Source of the DNA: Vandiemenella viatica
Lineage: Eukaryota; Arthropoda; Insecta; Orthoptera; Morabidae
DNA: 64,000 nucleotides
Assembly: GCA_031002005.1 (NCBI GenBank)
Contig: JARYHS010006964.1
Span: 6,944,001-7,008,000 of the forward strand
Direction: 5' to 3'
A program made the translations under genes and the position numbers. The notes under the pieces were generated by a model. That model saw only the letters and a program-made list of their open reading frames with translations, ran no database searches and was not told where the DNA came from. Of the stretch, positions 36,291 to 48,215 are shown piece after piece (positions within the stretch are counted from its first letter, which is position 1; every line of letters begins with the position of its first letter).

Positions 36291-36689
36291 TAATTGACCG
36301 TAACCTGTAGATATATAGGAACAATAATTACAGACTGACTTGGCCATGAAACTTTATATATATATCTATTTTTGCAGTCTAGTAGCTGACGCACAAATAT
36401 TTGATCAAATAAGGATGTCATATCTTAATCACATCGTTTCTCATGAATCCGGAATTATCCATAATACACCCACTTTTATAACCACATATGTAACCATTCA
36501 ATTAGTTTTTCGAAGAAAACATCATTTTCTTTTGACAAATCAATCTTAATTCATTTTGAAAAGCAATCCTTTTCCTTCAGAAGGTACGCATAAGAATTTT
36601 AAAAGCTCCAATGCATATGGAAATAGCCAACGCCACTAACTGTAAGACTGACAACAGTCTTTTTCCAAGACAATTCTTGGTTGTAGAAA

Positions 36690-36895
36690 ATGCCATGGTG
36701 GCTCCCAAAGTAAGAATTATTGTGCCGGTTCAAGTTCCCGTTGGCTATCAGATTTCGTTTTTCCATCTTTTCTCAAAATGTTTGCAGAGTAATGCCAGGA
36801 TGATTCCTCTGGAAGGTATTGATCAACTGGTTTCGTGTTCTTTATTCACGGTTCTCTGCAGTATTTATTTACCTCCACACTAATGAGGCGTTTAG
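36690..36895 (+). mobile_element. Decayed SINE, paired with about 38390-38610
   Basis: Head GCCATGGTGGCTCC, B-box-like GGTTCAAGTTCCC (about 36726), and the tail-proximal AATGAGGCGTTTAGTCC. Confidence 0.7.
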
Positions 36896-37269
36896 TCCTA
36901 ATTATTAAAAATGTTTAATTTATAAAAAAGATGATCTGGTGTGCAGTTTACAGAAGTGAAATTTTAATTCCATAATACTGTAAAATAAAAATTTGAAATA
37001 TACAGAAATTATTTTAATTTTTTGTATTGACATGTATTTGATGTATATATGAGAGGCATGGTTTTCAATCGTCGTTCATGAAACCACATATCAGTAAGTT
37101 GCTACCATATCGATATCTGATAAGCTGTTTTGGATATTTTAAAAAATATATTACCTTTTATTAGGCGGGATCACGGGTAATAAACGATTCATGTTTAATT
37201 TTTCAGCAGCACATCACAGTTCCTAGTATTTAAGAAGTTATTCACACATCGAAACGAGATAATTACTTG

Positions 37270-37417
37270 CAAGTTATTATTTTCTAAATGAATATAATCC
37301 AGCAGGATTCCTGTCAAACTTTTATAATTATAAAATTGTATTTCAAGTTATCATTTTCTAAATGAATATAATCCAGCAGGATTGCTGTCAAACTTTTATA
37401 ATTATAAAATTTTATTT
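37270..37417. repeat. 74-bp tandem duplication, left arm only
   Basis: Two units starting CAAGTTAT at 37270 and 37344, differing by a few bases. The right arm has a single copy (about 37935-38010), so the duplication arose after the arms formed. Confidence 0.85.
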
Positions 37418-37610
37418 GGTACTGCTTTGTCAAGCCTTTAATGAAGGAAAATGTAGTTTTATCTCGATGGCAAACAATTCTGAAGTCACAATAGAAGAAA
37501 ATAAGCATCGTTTCCTGCCAGAAGACTTCCTCATCGAATGAGCGACTTTTATTCAAACATTAGTCTGCTTCAGTGTCAATCGCTTCACTAGCCACATCTA
37601 GCAATTTGAG

Positions 37611-37741
37611 TGATATGAGAAGGCGGCAATTACAACTTTGCATGAAGAGCTATATTCTAGCATTTTTATTGCTAGGATCATAAATATAAACAAATAAATA
37701 TTCTTCCAAAAAGTAATTTTTAACAGTCAATAGACAGACCT
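37611..37741. other. Spacer (loop) of the inverted repeat
   Basis: 131 bp of AT-rich sequence separating the arms. The arms pair right up to GCAATTTGAG (37601-37610) and CTCAAATTGC (37742-37751). Confidence 0.85.
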
Positions 37742-38389
37742 CTCAAATTGCTAGATATAGCAATTGACACTGAAGCAGACTAATGTTTGAATACAAATCG
37801 CTCATTCGATTTGGAAGTCTTCTAGCAGGAAACGATGCGTAGTTCCTTCTATTGTGACTTCAGAATTGTCTGCAATCGAGAAAAAACTACATTTTCCTTC
37901 ATTAGAGGCTAGACAAAGATGTATCAAAATAAAATTTTAAAATTGTAAAAGTTTGAAAGGAATTCTGCTGGATTATATTCATTTAGAAAATGATAACTGC
38001 AAGTAATTATCTCATTTCAATGTGAGAATAACTTTATAAATACTGGGCACTGTGATGTGCTGCCGAAAAATTAAACATGAATAGATTTACTCCTCATTTC
38101 CCATAATAAAACATAATATTTTTTTAAAATATCCAAAAGAACTTACCATATATCGATATGATAATAACATACTGCTATGTGGTTTTATAAACGACGATTG
38201 AAAACCATGCCTTTCATATATGCGTCAAAGACCTGTCATTCCAAAAAATAAAAAAATAAAAAAAATTAAACATAATTTCTGTATATTTCAAATTTTTATT
38301 TTACAGTATTTTGGGATTAAAATTTCACCTCTGCAAACTGCACATCAGATCATCATTTTTTATACAATAACCATTTTTAATAATTTAGG

Positions 38390-38610
38390 CAAAACACCTC
38401 ATTACTGTTGAGGTAAATAAATATAGGAGAGAACTGTGAACAAAGAACATGAAACAAGTTGATCAATACCTTTCAGACGAATCATCCTGGCATTACTCTA
38501 CAAACATTTTGAGAAAAGATGGAAAAACGAAATCTGATAGCAGACGGGAATTTGAACCGGCACAATAATTCTTACTTTGGGAGCCACCATGGCATTTTCT
38601 ACAACCCAGA
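38390..38610 (-). mobile_element. SINE, right-arm copy
   Basis: Mirror of 36690-36895, with the B-box-like GAATTTGAACCGG near 38549. Confidence 0.7.
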
Positions 38611-38969
38611 ATTGTCTTGGAAAAAGACCGTTTTCAGTCGTACAGTTAGTGACGTTGGCTATTTCCATATGCATTGGAGCTCTTAAAATTCTTATGCCTG
38701 CCTTCTGAAGGAAAATGTTTGCTTTTCAAACTGGATTAAGCTTGATTTGTCAAAGGAAAATGTTTTCTTCGAAAAACTAATTGAAAGGTTACATATGTGA
38801 TTATAAAAGTGGGTGTATTATGGTAGATTCCGGATTCATGAGAAATGATGTGATTAATAAATGACATCTTTATTTGATCAAATATTTGTGTGTTAGCTAC
38901 TAGACTGCAAAAATAGATATATTAAAAAAGTTTCATGGCCAAGTCAGTCTGTAATTATTGTTCCTATAT

Positions 38970-39180
38970 ATCTACATGTTACGGTCAATTAAGCGACAAT
39001 ATTCTGACCTCACATTCGAGAGGACGCGGGTTCAAATATCCTTCTGGCCATCCATTTTTTGATTTTCTACTGTTTTCCAATTCATTGCAAGCGAACGTCG
39101 GGCTAGATCCATCAAAAAGCCCATATTCCTCTCTCCAATGACCACGAAGTCGAGAAGTCAACCAGGAAACAAATTTAAAA
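38970..39180 (+). mobile_element. SINE, right-arm copy
   Basis: Mirror of 36085-36290, with CGGGTTCAAATATCC near 39027. Confidence 0.7.
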
Positions 39181-39667
39181 AGGTTCAGAAAGCCCTGGTT
39201 CCTCGAGGATATATGGTTCTAATCCTGTATAATTCTTTTGCCTGTTAACTGTGTGACACAACAGCCTCAGGTAGCAATATAAGCAAGTTAGTATAATGAG
39301 GATAAGGAAAATCGCATGCCTGAAATGTCCGATAATTTCATTGTTCGGTGGGCGTACCGCAATCCACGACCGCAGACACATTCACAAATTCCTTCGCTAG
39401 ATTCCCGACCACGATACTTAAGCTGGAGCTAGCAGTGTAGGGCTAGAACACTGTCATCGCATTGTAAAGAGTTCCTGCCATATCCCGTATATCCCTTCAA
39501 ACCATTAACCTTTCAGATAGGTGCAATACACCCTCCGCCACACACTTTTAGGGAATAGCGGTGTAATAATAATAATAACAATAAAGGTAACTGATTTGAC
39601 TCCCTTGTTGCATATGGTTGCTTTTGAATGGTTGTAGTGTTCGTCTTGTGTTGACTTCACAATAGAG

Positions 39668-40903
39668 TTTTTTGTTTTTTTTTTAGGTCACATTTTTACA
39701 GCCTAGTATCTAGAAACTAAAATAGGTCTTAATTTAACACAACAGTTTTACATTTAATATATTTAATAATTCAACAGATAGTTCCAGAATGAATCATTTC
39801 AATTTTTGTTACGTATGGTTTGGCAATATCTGTATAGTCTTTTCTTGTTGGCACGATACATACGATTCTTTCGCTGTTTGCATACATTATAACTTTATAA
39901 ACTTGCTGCATTTTGTCATAATTGATTTATTACAGTTTTCTAGTTTTGAATAGTGTCTGCAGTTTCCTGTCCACTTTATGGTTAGAATTTTTAATATTTC
40001 ACTATGTCACTTTGTACGTCTACCACTGCTACTATTACTAAACTATTGCTACTATCTACTACTCTACCATCTAAGAAAGAATTTTCCAGCATTGGTATCG
40101 GTGCGGTAATCCGAATTCCAAATCCCCTGGAATAGCGCACGTTCTCAGTCTCTCTGGCAGCCAAAGTGACCGAGAAGGCCGCCCATCGGGAGACTGGCCA
40201 CCTCCAACACTGGTTATGAGAACTAATTTTCCATGATATATACGTAATTGCAGAAGTAAAGAGTCTTTAATATCCGGCTAGTAGGTTGTTCGTTTTCACA
40301 GGTGAACTAGATTAGCTTAACATCTACTGCCGGTATTTGTTATTTTCAATATTTGAACAAATTCCTATATTAAGATTATTGGCTACATGATTTACAACTT
40401 TTACTCATTACTAGCAGTTAAAATTTTTACTTATTTTAAGAGATAACAATGTTTTTCTTCAGAAGCGGCTCGAGACTGCAACTATTATCTATTATTTGTG
40501 TTATTGCAATGTCAGACCACATTTTATGCATCAGACTATAGTTCATATGAGCACTAGTAAAGAACTTATACGTACACTATATACTTTTATAAGTGTTGCT
40601 TTAGCAAGTTCTTGTTCGTAGTTAGAATATCCAGTGGTATTACTGCGAAACGGTCCATTTAAAGCCTTTAATATGGTTTAAGCACTCCTCTCCGCAGACC
40701 AGCTGGTAGCGTTTTCAGCACGATATATGACTCGCTGATCGAGCGCTTAGACACGCATTCGCTTATGGCTGCTCTCGGGTGTTACCCTGTGACCTCATAG
40801 CCGGCTTGACTTTGCCTTCCTCTTGTTGCTAATCTTTGCATGATTCTCCTTTTGCAATTTGGATATATTTTGCGTCACTTTGTCTAGTTTGCGCCATAGT
40901 TGC
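39668..40903 (-). mobile_element. 1.24-kb retroposed sequence in the right arm
   Basis: Starts with a T-rich run (poly(A) tail on the minus strand) and is flanked by TCACAATAGAG (39657-39667) and TCACAATAGTG (40904-40914), an 11-bp target-site duplication with one mismatch. The left arm has the uninterrupted site near 35575. It has no open frame of note and no SINE boxes, LINE motifs or LTRs. It may be a retrocopy of a non-coding or UTR-rich transcript, or an unknown retroposon. Confidence 0.85.
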
Positions 40904-41809
40904 TCACAATAGTGTGCCACATTATCTCAACCAAGGCTGACACTATAGTAATCAGGTTAAATGGTCAAAGGCACCAAAGGTCATAAAATATTTAGATCAG
41001 CAGATGGAGGTAGGTCAATTTTCAATAACGTGCACTTAAATATATCTTTAAATAGCTCAATTATTCTAGAATATTGATTATTCGTTTTGTAATCAAATAG
41101 TGCAAGTAGAACGTTACAAAATACAATGAGGGTATGCTGAAGTTAAAATCCTCTAGAAGTAATTTTCAGAAATTTTTAATGACTAATACATATTAGTTCA
41201 ATGTTATTGTTCGACATTTTCATCGGTCTTCTACCAATAATCAAATAACTTCAATAATATGTTATATGAAGATGTTTCTGTTACTTTCAGGAAATGGTAG
41301 TCACTGTATTTTTACGTGCTCGTAACTCTAAAATGTGCATATTTCAAGTGTAGATAGTCATATTCACAAACCTTATGAGAGCTAACTCTACTGAATAAAT
41401 GTTCTTCACTTCCTCAGAGCCACTGGTAAATGAACACTTCCTCGAAACGTTTGTCAGAGCAGTTACTTCCTCCTTGCATCTGAATCGAGCCAACAGGAAG
41501 ATTTTCTTCTTACGAAATTACCTCTTATAATGATAAAGAGATTAAATCCTATACTCTTAACTGAAATTAAATACCCCTCCCTGTGCACTAAAGAGCTTCA
41601 CTACAGTCCGCCTACTTTCCAAATGTATATTTTTGAAGGTGGTCAGTTGCATTTTGGTTCAAAAAAATAGTCTTTAAATGTTAATGGCCTCATCCAGTTA
41701 ATCCGTTTTGTGTGATTATCCCGTGTACTGATGTATTTGCAATTACTTTTCGCTCGTACAATTGAAAGACGACATAAGACGTACAACATCACCTACTTTA
41801 ACACCCTTG

Positions 41810-42045
41810 CCCCTGGCCGGAATCGCACCAGTGACCAAGAGTCCCGGTAACGCTCAAGCCATCCCATTCGGAAGAACAGGGGTTGAAATCTTCGTGCATT
41901 CATCCATATTTTAATATCGCGTGATCAATTGAAATAACTCCGTGAGTGCTGGAATGATTCCGTGAAATGGCCATGGCTGACTTCCTCCGTGATCTTGCCC
42001 CCCTCCATTTTGCTCTGTAATGATTTCTGTGTCGACCAGCCCTAA
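41810..42045 (+). mobile_element. SINE, right-arm copy
   Basis: Mirror of 34460-34690, with GGGGTTGAAATC near 41879 and GGCCATGGCTGA near 41970. Confidence 0.65.
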
Positions 42046-42182
42046 AACAACACCGAACTACTGACTCTCCACATGTGGAAATAGAACTCTGGTCCCTTCG
42101 CTATCATGTTCGGCCGTTGAATAAGATAATCCAACAAGTAAAATGTCCAAAACACACCACATCGATGTAATTATTTTTATTT

Positions 42183-42425
42183 GAGAAATTTTTTTTTTTG
42201 CTTCTAGCTTTAATTCTCATCGAGGTCATTTGAGGCACTATTGGACTGGGGGCAAGTAATCGGTAGGAAATCAGCCATGGCCTTTTGAAGGAACAATACC
42301 AGCTTTCGCCTGGAGTGATTTGGGGAAAAAAACTAAAACGCTTACCTGGATGGCCAGATTGGGACTCGAACCCACAACCTCCCGATGCTGGGTTAGAATG
42401 TTACCACATACCCACCACGATCTGT
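42183..42425 (-). mobile_element. SINE, right-arm copy
   Basis: Mirror of 34090-34315. T-run at 42190, GCCATGGCCTTTTGAAGGAA near 42274, and B-box complement GGGACTCGAACCC at 42361. Confidence 0.82.
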
Positions 42426-42479
42426 TTTCATCTTCTTCTTCATAATATCTTCAATGCCAATGTGAATGAATGTTGATAA

Positions 42480-42660
42480 TATTGGAAACTAGGATCAGGT
42501 TAGAAATTCAGCCATGGCTTTTTGAAGGAAATTTTCCAGTTCTCAACTGGAGAGATTTATTAAAACATGGAACACTGAAATTGGATGCCTGAAGGGGTTT
42601 GAATTCGCATCCTCCCAAATGCCAGGCCACAGTGTTACCTATAACTCATCGGGCTTGGAA
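42480..42660 (-). mobile_element. SINE, right-arm copy
   Basis: Mirror of 33885-34020, with GCCATGGCTTTTTGAAGGAA near 42512. Confidence 0.7.
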
Positions 42661-43515
42661 GGCAAGAAGTAATGCTTGACAGAAAAATTTATATTAGTAT
42701 CAGTTTTAGTTAGAAACAAAGAGAGATATGAAAGTTTTCCTACTTCCATCTTTCAGATTTAAAATGTGGAACCACTAATTCACATTGCAGACGGATTTTT
42801 TTTATTTACTTTTTGTTTTTAATTATTATTAATACTACTAAAACTGTTGCTACTGCGTTAAAGTTAAGCTTACCTTATAAATATGGTATACTAAAAACAT
42901 AATTAAGGCGTTAAAATTCCGAACCATTAAATTTTCTGGAAATAGTTTATTTATGTTCTGTGATGTAGTTTACCATAAGAGTTCTTTCGTAATTGCTCTT
43001 TCTACTTACCCTTAACCTTTGTGTGTATTTTTCACACACAATTCTATAAAGCTTCAGCGCTAGAAAGTGGAACTGTCCATTCAAACGCTTTTATTGGTTT
43101 CATATCGTAATTTAGATATTCTTGTCAGTATTCGCCATATAATTGCGTTTGCTAGCGAATTGTCAACTGTTAATTCGAGGAAAAAAATTGCACAATGAAT
43201 ATCAATATTACGAAAAAAATCATCTCTCTATAATCAATTGATTTGGTTATTTCAATAATTATTATGATTAATATGGTGATGTTCGTGTTTATTTTTACTG
43301 TAGAACTTTGATCTTTGCCTCCGAGCGTCTGCTAATTTCTGGCTGCGCAGGCTCATTTATTTAATCTAGGGTAAAGTGCTGGGTATGAAAGGTCTTTTTT
43401 ATCATAAATTTAGTGTCCCACATACCAGTAATGCTGTTCCATGTGGTATTCTTATCTAGAACAAAGCATAATCGAAAGGCGAGGGGTCTCGGATGAATTC
43501 TGTTCCCGACTTTAC

Positions 43516-44009
43516 AAAAATAGGCAAAATCTCTTCAAGAAAGGGTTGACTTTATTTGGCGTTCAAACTGTCAGATGCCCATTAGCTACAGTTGAAGCAG
43601 TAGTTCAGTGCCGATCTTCATCCAAACCAGCTGCTTTAGAATATTTTTTGTTCATAGTAGGAAGATCCATATTTTTTTTAATATCAGAATATTATAATTG
43701 ATATATCTGTCGTTACAAGCAGGCAATTAGCGTGGTAGCTTCTATAAGCTGTTAACTTATCAGAGAAGAGGCAGTGGTGGGAGGTGGCTGGTAGTGTGGG
43801 TGCTTCTGTGTGTGTTTGGGTGGTGGGGAGTGATGTCCCAGAGATTCTATGCCCACTCGGCTGATGTGGGGAGGTGTGGAGTGTTGTACCTGTCTGGTGA
43901 TACTGGCACTGCAGGGCGGCAGTAAACGTACTGTGCGACTAAATAATTCAGAGTAAAACTGAGGATCAGTAAGAAGTGCAGTGGCAATTATTTAAGCCTT
44001 TGTTTCGTT
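43516..44009. other. Unassigned stretch outside the palindrome
   Basis: Nothing recognised. A GT-rich patch lies at about 43770-43900. Confidence 0.45.
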
Positions 44010-44235
44010 ACCGAGCATGCTGGGAGTGCGGTAATGCTCTCACCTTGCATTCAGCATGATGTATGTTAGAATTCCAACCAGGCTATCTAGCTTTAGTTTT
44101 GCATTGTTTCTACAATCAGTCCCATCAAATGTGATGATGACCATAGCAGAATTTGTTCCCATTTCTTATGCCATACCTTTCCTGTCTCTAATAACCACAA
44201 TATAGATGAGGCATGAAGCCATAAGCAAAGTAGTT
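44010..44235 (+). mobile_element. Decayed SINE
   Basis: Head GAGCATGCTGGGAGTGCGGT, weak B-box region TTAGAATTCCAACC near 44067, and a tail-proximal ATGAGGCATGAAGCCATAAG. Same family, strongly diverged. Confidence 0.6.
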
Positions 44236-46294
44236 TGTTTCTTTGCAATGTACCAGTAATCCAATTAATTATCACATTTGCACCTATAAACTTCAGTTCA
44301 AATGAACCAATGCTTATTGTGGTCCACAGTTCACTATCCTGCGGTGCCCTTAGAGTCCAATAGGTACCACACAGAGGCCTTATTCAACTCACTGTAATTT
44401 GATCGTGTGCCCCTGACCACAGCTTTGATGCCAGATGGCAATATTGTTATGGAAAGCTATGACTTGTTGATGCTATTTGAATACTTTGATCGGCCATTCA
44501 GTTTTTTATTTCTGTCTACTCCAATTCTTTTAAATTCTTGCATAGCATCTTACTTCAAATAGTAGACCAGATTAATGTTGTTTCAAAATTTTTGGCACAA
44601 GACCATTCAATGGCTTACTTCTGTATTGTTTAAAAAACTGTAGAAAGCTACTTTTTACTACATACTAGTAATTTAAAATGTTATTGATACATTGTTTGAC
44701 TTCCAGTGGGAGATGGTTCCTTGTGTAACATAATTTTTTTGCTTACTTCTTTGTATTTATAAACAACGAATTAATTCTCTTCCTGGTATCAAGTGTCAAG
44801 AAATATAATATTTAATTTTTTCTTTCTTAATGATTATTAATTAAAATCATTACTGAATGTTCTTTAAATAGAATATATAAGTTTTCCTGACTCTAAATTG
44901 TTTATTATTTTAATGTTCAATTACAAAACAACCAACAGTTTGCTTTAGAGAAACTGAATATCCAAACAGAAATCTAAATTATTATTAATTTGGAAGAATG
45001 TGTATAAAAGTTTTTTTTTATGGATAACACAATAATTACAGTGCTTAAAATAGGGTCTATACACTGCGACTGTTATGTTTCTTGAGTGCCATTATAAAAA
45101 GGCTTAGTCCAGCGTTTCTGATCAGGTTGATTGGTTAGTCTAATGTGCCTAGATAAAAACTCTGTTCCTAAATGGGAGCATGGATTCAAATCCCACACAT
45201 GATGAATTCCAATTACATATTGGGTCTATAAAAAGCAACTGGTATATTTAGCAACATCGTAGGGCTCCAAATTGCACATAACAGGGGTATTGTATAAAAA
45301 TTATCTGTAGTTTATTGTCTTGATGTATCTTGGTATTTGCATTACACTAATCTGCATGCCATATTGACCATTCAGTAACTGCATTTGCCTATATTTCTTC
45401 CTAATTCCATTTTTCAATGAGCAGCCTGATGGCTCAGTGGTTAATGCGTTTGAGAATGTGCATCATTAATGAAACTGTCTTCAAAGACTCCAAGAAATTC
45501 AAATAAAATACTGATTTTTACTATTCAAATATTCCATCCATGTCATTCAGTATAGTAACTTGACAGTGCCATAACTGTAGATGATCTATCACTCAAAAAC
45601 ACTCAAAGTCATTAACATGAGCCATCTAACTGCCTGAACCACATACATTCACATCTATTCCAACTTACACCAAACACATATATTTTCAAACTCACCCACA
45701 TGTATCAACTTCCATGGGCAGTCTTCCAGCAACATGTGTCAACATGCATATAAGCACCACTGACTAAAATGTACCTGTAAAAGTCAACAGTCACTAGCAC
45801 TACAAAATATCTCTCAAACATGCATCAAAACTCACATATAGCAAAGGAATGTCCTGCATAACATGGACCACTTCAATACATATCCACTATGACCAACATA
45901 CAGTACATTTTGATATTTGTTTACTTGTAAATATTATTTGAAACATAATTTTTTAAGATGTATAATGAACACCATTTAAAAATAATTGTTTAAAATTTTG
46001 CTTATCGAATTCAACTTGGTACATAATCTGATGTAGAAAACAGTCAATAGCTCTCCCTTGACAATTTTGGTTTTTAGTTATGTGTGGTTACCTAAGGGAA
46101 AAATAGAGTTGCTCAATACAATTACTGTGTGTGTATTGCCATGATATAATTTTTTTCAATGCCTTGATAAAATATTTATTGTCAACCAGTACTATAGAAA
46201 GTGTTAATAGAGATAATAATATGCAAATTTGGATATCACAGTTTCTTAGCATAAATGCACTTTCAAATTTTTTGTTTTGTTATTCTTTTGCTTA
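44236..46294. other. Unassigned AT-rich stretch with two weak tRNA-like heads
   Basis: No gene is seen. A B-box-like GGATTCAAATCCC at 45182 and an A-box-like CTGATGGCTCAGTGG at 45426 are probably SINE scraps. CACA-rich sequence lies at 45600-45900. Confidence 0.45.
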
Positions 46295-46515
46295 GCGTTT
46301 TACACCACATCAAAATCGAGGTCATTAGAGCTAGGAAAGTTTTGGGGTAAGGATGGAATTTCGTGATGACATTTCTGATGCAGCTATACCAATATTATCC
46401 TTGACGGATTTCATTAAACTATAGAGAACTGAAATCTAGATGGCTGCATGGGGAATCGAACCTGTGTCCTCCTGAATGCAAAGCCATTGTATTTTTATTC
46501 ACCAACCACTCTAGA
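46295..46515 (-). mobile_element. Decayed SINE
   Basis: CTTAGCGTTTTACACC and ATCGAGGTCATTAGAG (tail-proximal), B-box complement GGAATCGAACC at about 46451, and CACCAACCACTCTAG as head complement. Confidence 0.7.
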
Positions 46516-47277
46516 TTTTCCCCTGTTACTTAGAATGTAATACTAAATATTTTCTGATTGATACTAGTATTTTTATTCATGACATCCATTGCTGTTCTGT
46601 TGTCTTCTTGCACTGGGCTTCAAAATTTTAATGTTTATCAAACTAAGAGCTTATGTGCCTGTATACTGGGTTTGTGGAAATAGGTTTAGATTCAGTCTTC
46701 ACATTGGATTTCTGATATAAGTTTCCTAAAGACCTACCAATCTCATTCTAACAGATCTGCAACCCTTACTGAGATTGCTAAATACTATGTTTCTGTTTTC
46801 AGTTATATTTAAAAATCCTTTTCTAGCAACAATAATAATTCACTGGCAAAGGCATTTTAATCGTAGCAGTATTAGTATTACCAGAAGTATCTGTGTGCCA
46901 TTTCTAGTCCTATATCCCTGCTTAATGGATCACAAATAGAGCCTTGTGTGTGTCCACTGGCCAGAGGCATAATGATGGTCATTTTCTGGTATCTCAAGCT
47001 ACCTACAGGAATCCCATAAAATAGGCTATGCTATCAAGATGTCAAAAAACTGATCACTGCCTGATACTGCATTTAACAATCGAGACTGGTGTGGTTATCT
47101 AGTAAGCTACTATATATAAAAAAAACATTGGTATACTGATTTACATAAAGATCTCAGAATTATTATTTCTTTAATCATTTACTGACATTTTATATGTTAT
47201 ATTCATGTAGCTCTGTATTAATTTTAATCCACTTATTACAGTAAGAAAACTAAATATCTCGTTTCTATTTATTTTAG

Positions 47278-47487
47278 ATCCTTTTTTAAAGGAACATCAT
47301 TATTGGAACTTGCCTGTGTATTCTGTGCGCTGAGATTTGTATCATGGTGCTCTCTAACTAAACACGTCTTCCACCATGTCTCAGCTGTCTCTGCCCCTTT
47401 ATATATTTGTACATGTTGTTCTCAAGTATTTAAAGATGAGGTGAAACTACAGATTCATAAGTATCCTAGCAGCACATCACAAAGCAG
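47278..47487 (+). CDS. Gene B, upstream exon: C2H2/C2H module
   Basis: Plus-strand internal exon of 210 nt with acceptor TTTATTTTAG|A (47277) and donor CAG|GTAAGG (47488), phase 2 at both ends. It encodes one module: CVFCALRFVSWCSLTKHVFHH (CxxC-x12-HxxxH) followed by APLYICTCC and a half-finger with one His (LQIHKY) and no second. It aligns with the second module of gene A (CAFCADTFSSWCSLTKHVFSH, PLYVCTYC, LQFHNY). Splicing to 57066 keeps the frame. Upstream exons were not found. Likely part of a nuclear zinc-finger protein, though the array exon it joins is broken in this assembly. Confidence 0.78.
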
Positions 47488-47555
47488 GTAAGGGTAGTAT
47501 TTCTTATTTTAAATTAAATGCTGCAACAATTTAAAAAAAAAAATGTTGTAAGAGG

Positions 47556-47815
47556 TTAATTTCTTGTGCCAAAGTTTTGCACTAATACTGGAGTTCCATC
47601 CACCTGATCATCATCACTTTGAGCCAATGACAAGTTATGACTAATCTTACAAACAACAATTAGCAATTTGATATACAGTTGTCTTAGTGAATATGATGTT
47701 GGCTGTTGTAACTGTGCTGTTACAAATGTAGACCCATCTGAAATATCTTCAGAGAATAATGCAAAAGCAGCTTCTCTTCTGTCTGTTTTCAATATTGCCT
47801 CACTTGGCATCTGTG
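47556..47815 (+). pseudogene. Diverged duplicate, copy 1 (possible lost exon)
   Basis: Aligns with 47985-48215 over about 230 bp. Across frames it gives HHFEPMTSYD-SYKQQ, matching HHFKQLTCYVCSYKQQ in copy 2. Stops interrupt it. Confidence 0.4.
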
Positions 47816-47873
47816 ACTAACTAGTTTTGATTTTTGACTTTCTACAACTACGAAAGTTTTTTCATATTACCAT

Positions 47874-47901
47874 GTGCTCCATTGCAATTAAATTAAATTA
47901 A
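47874..47901 (+). mobile_element. Tiny LINE 3' stub
   Basis: TGTGCTCCATTGCAATTAAA and the tail repeat only, the terminal bases of the TTAAA-tailed LINE family. Confidence 0.75.
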
Positions 47902-47984
47902 AAAAATGTTTACAATTTCAGAAGGTGAGATGTGGTCATTTTATTTTATCTCTATTCTGTAAAAAGGTTTTTTCCTGTAACTTC

Positions 47985-48215
47985 ACTTTCTATAACTGAT
48001 ATTATATCTGCATTATCCCATCACTTTAAGCAATTGACATGTTATGTGTGCTCTTATAAGCAACAATCTGAATTAACTATTTGTCTTAATGGTTTTATGT
48101 CTAAAAGCTATACAATAATTTATTTTGATATATCTAGAATTTATTCTGAAAATAACAAATTATCTATTTTCAATGGAGCTTCATTCGGCAGTGTGCTAAT
48201 CAGTCTTGGTAACTA
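47985..48215 (+). pseudogene. Diverged duplicate, copy 2 (possible lost zinc-finger exon)
   Basis: An open plus-strand frame (47932-48216) includes LTCYVCSYKQQSEL and FDISRIYSENNKLSIFN. TCxxC spacing and the ENN..IFN string recall the first module of gene A (YTCVTCLQYF, QENNNIIFNE), but histidines are missing. It may be a relic of the module that gene B lacks, and chance similarity cannot be excluded. Confidence 0.35.

Larger units (their letters stand above)
33032..37610. repeat. Left arm of a 10.5-kb inverted repeat
   Basis: Reads as the reverse complement of 37742-43515 along its whole length. Anchors: 33037 with 43510, 33230 with about 43320, 33795 with about 42745, 34100 with about 42410, 35060 with about 41440, 35560 with about 40930, 36010 with about 39250, 36611 with about 38680, 37600 with 37751. 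Identity looks roughly 85-95% by eye. It has its own 74-bp tandem duplication at 37270-37417. No host gene is encoded. Confidence 0.95.
37742..43515. repeat. Right arm of the 10.5-kb inverted repeat
   Basis: Mirror of 33032-37610. It is longer because of a 1236-bp insertion at 39668-40903; without it the arms differ by only a few tens of bases. The outer end GAATTCTGTTCCCGAC (43495-43510) pairs with GTCGGGAACAGAATTC at 33037-33052. Confidence 0.95.
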
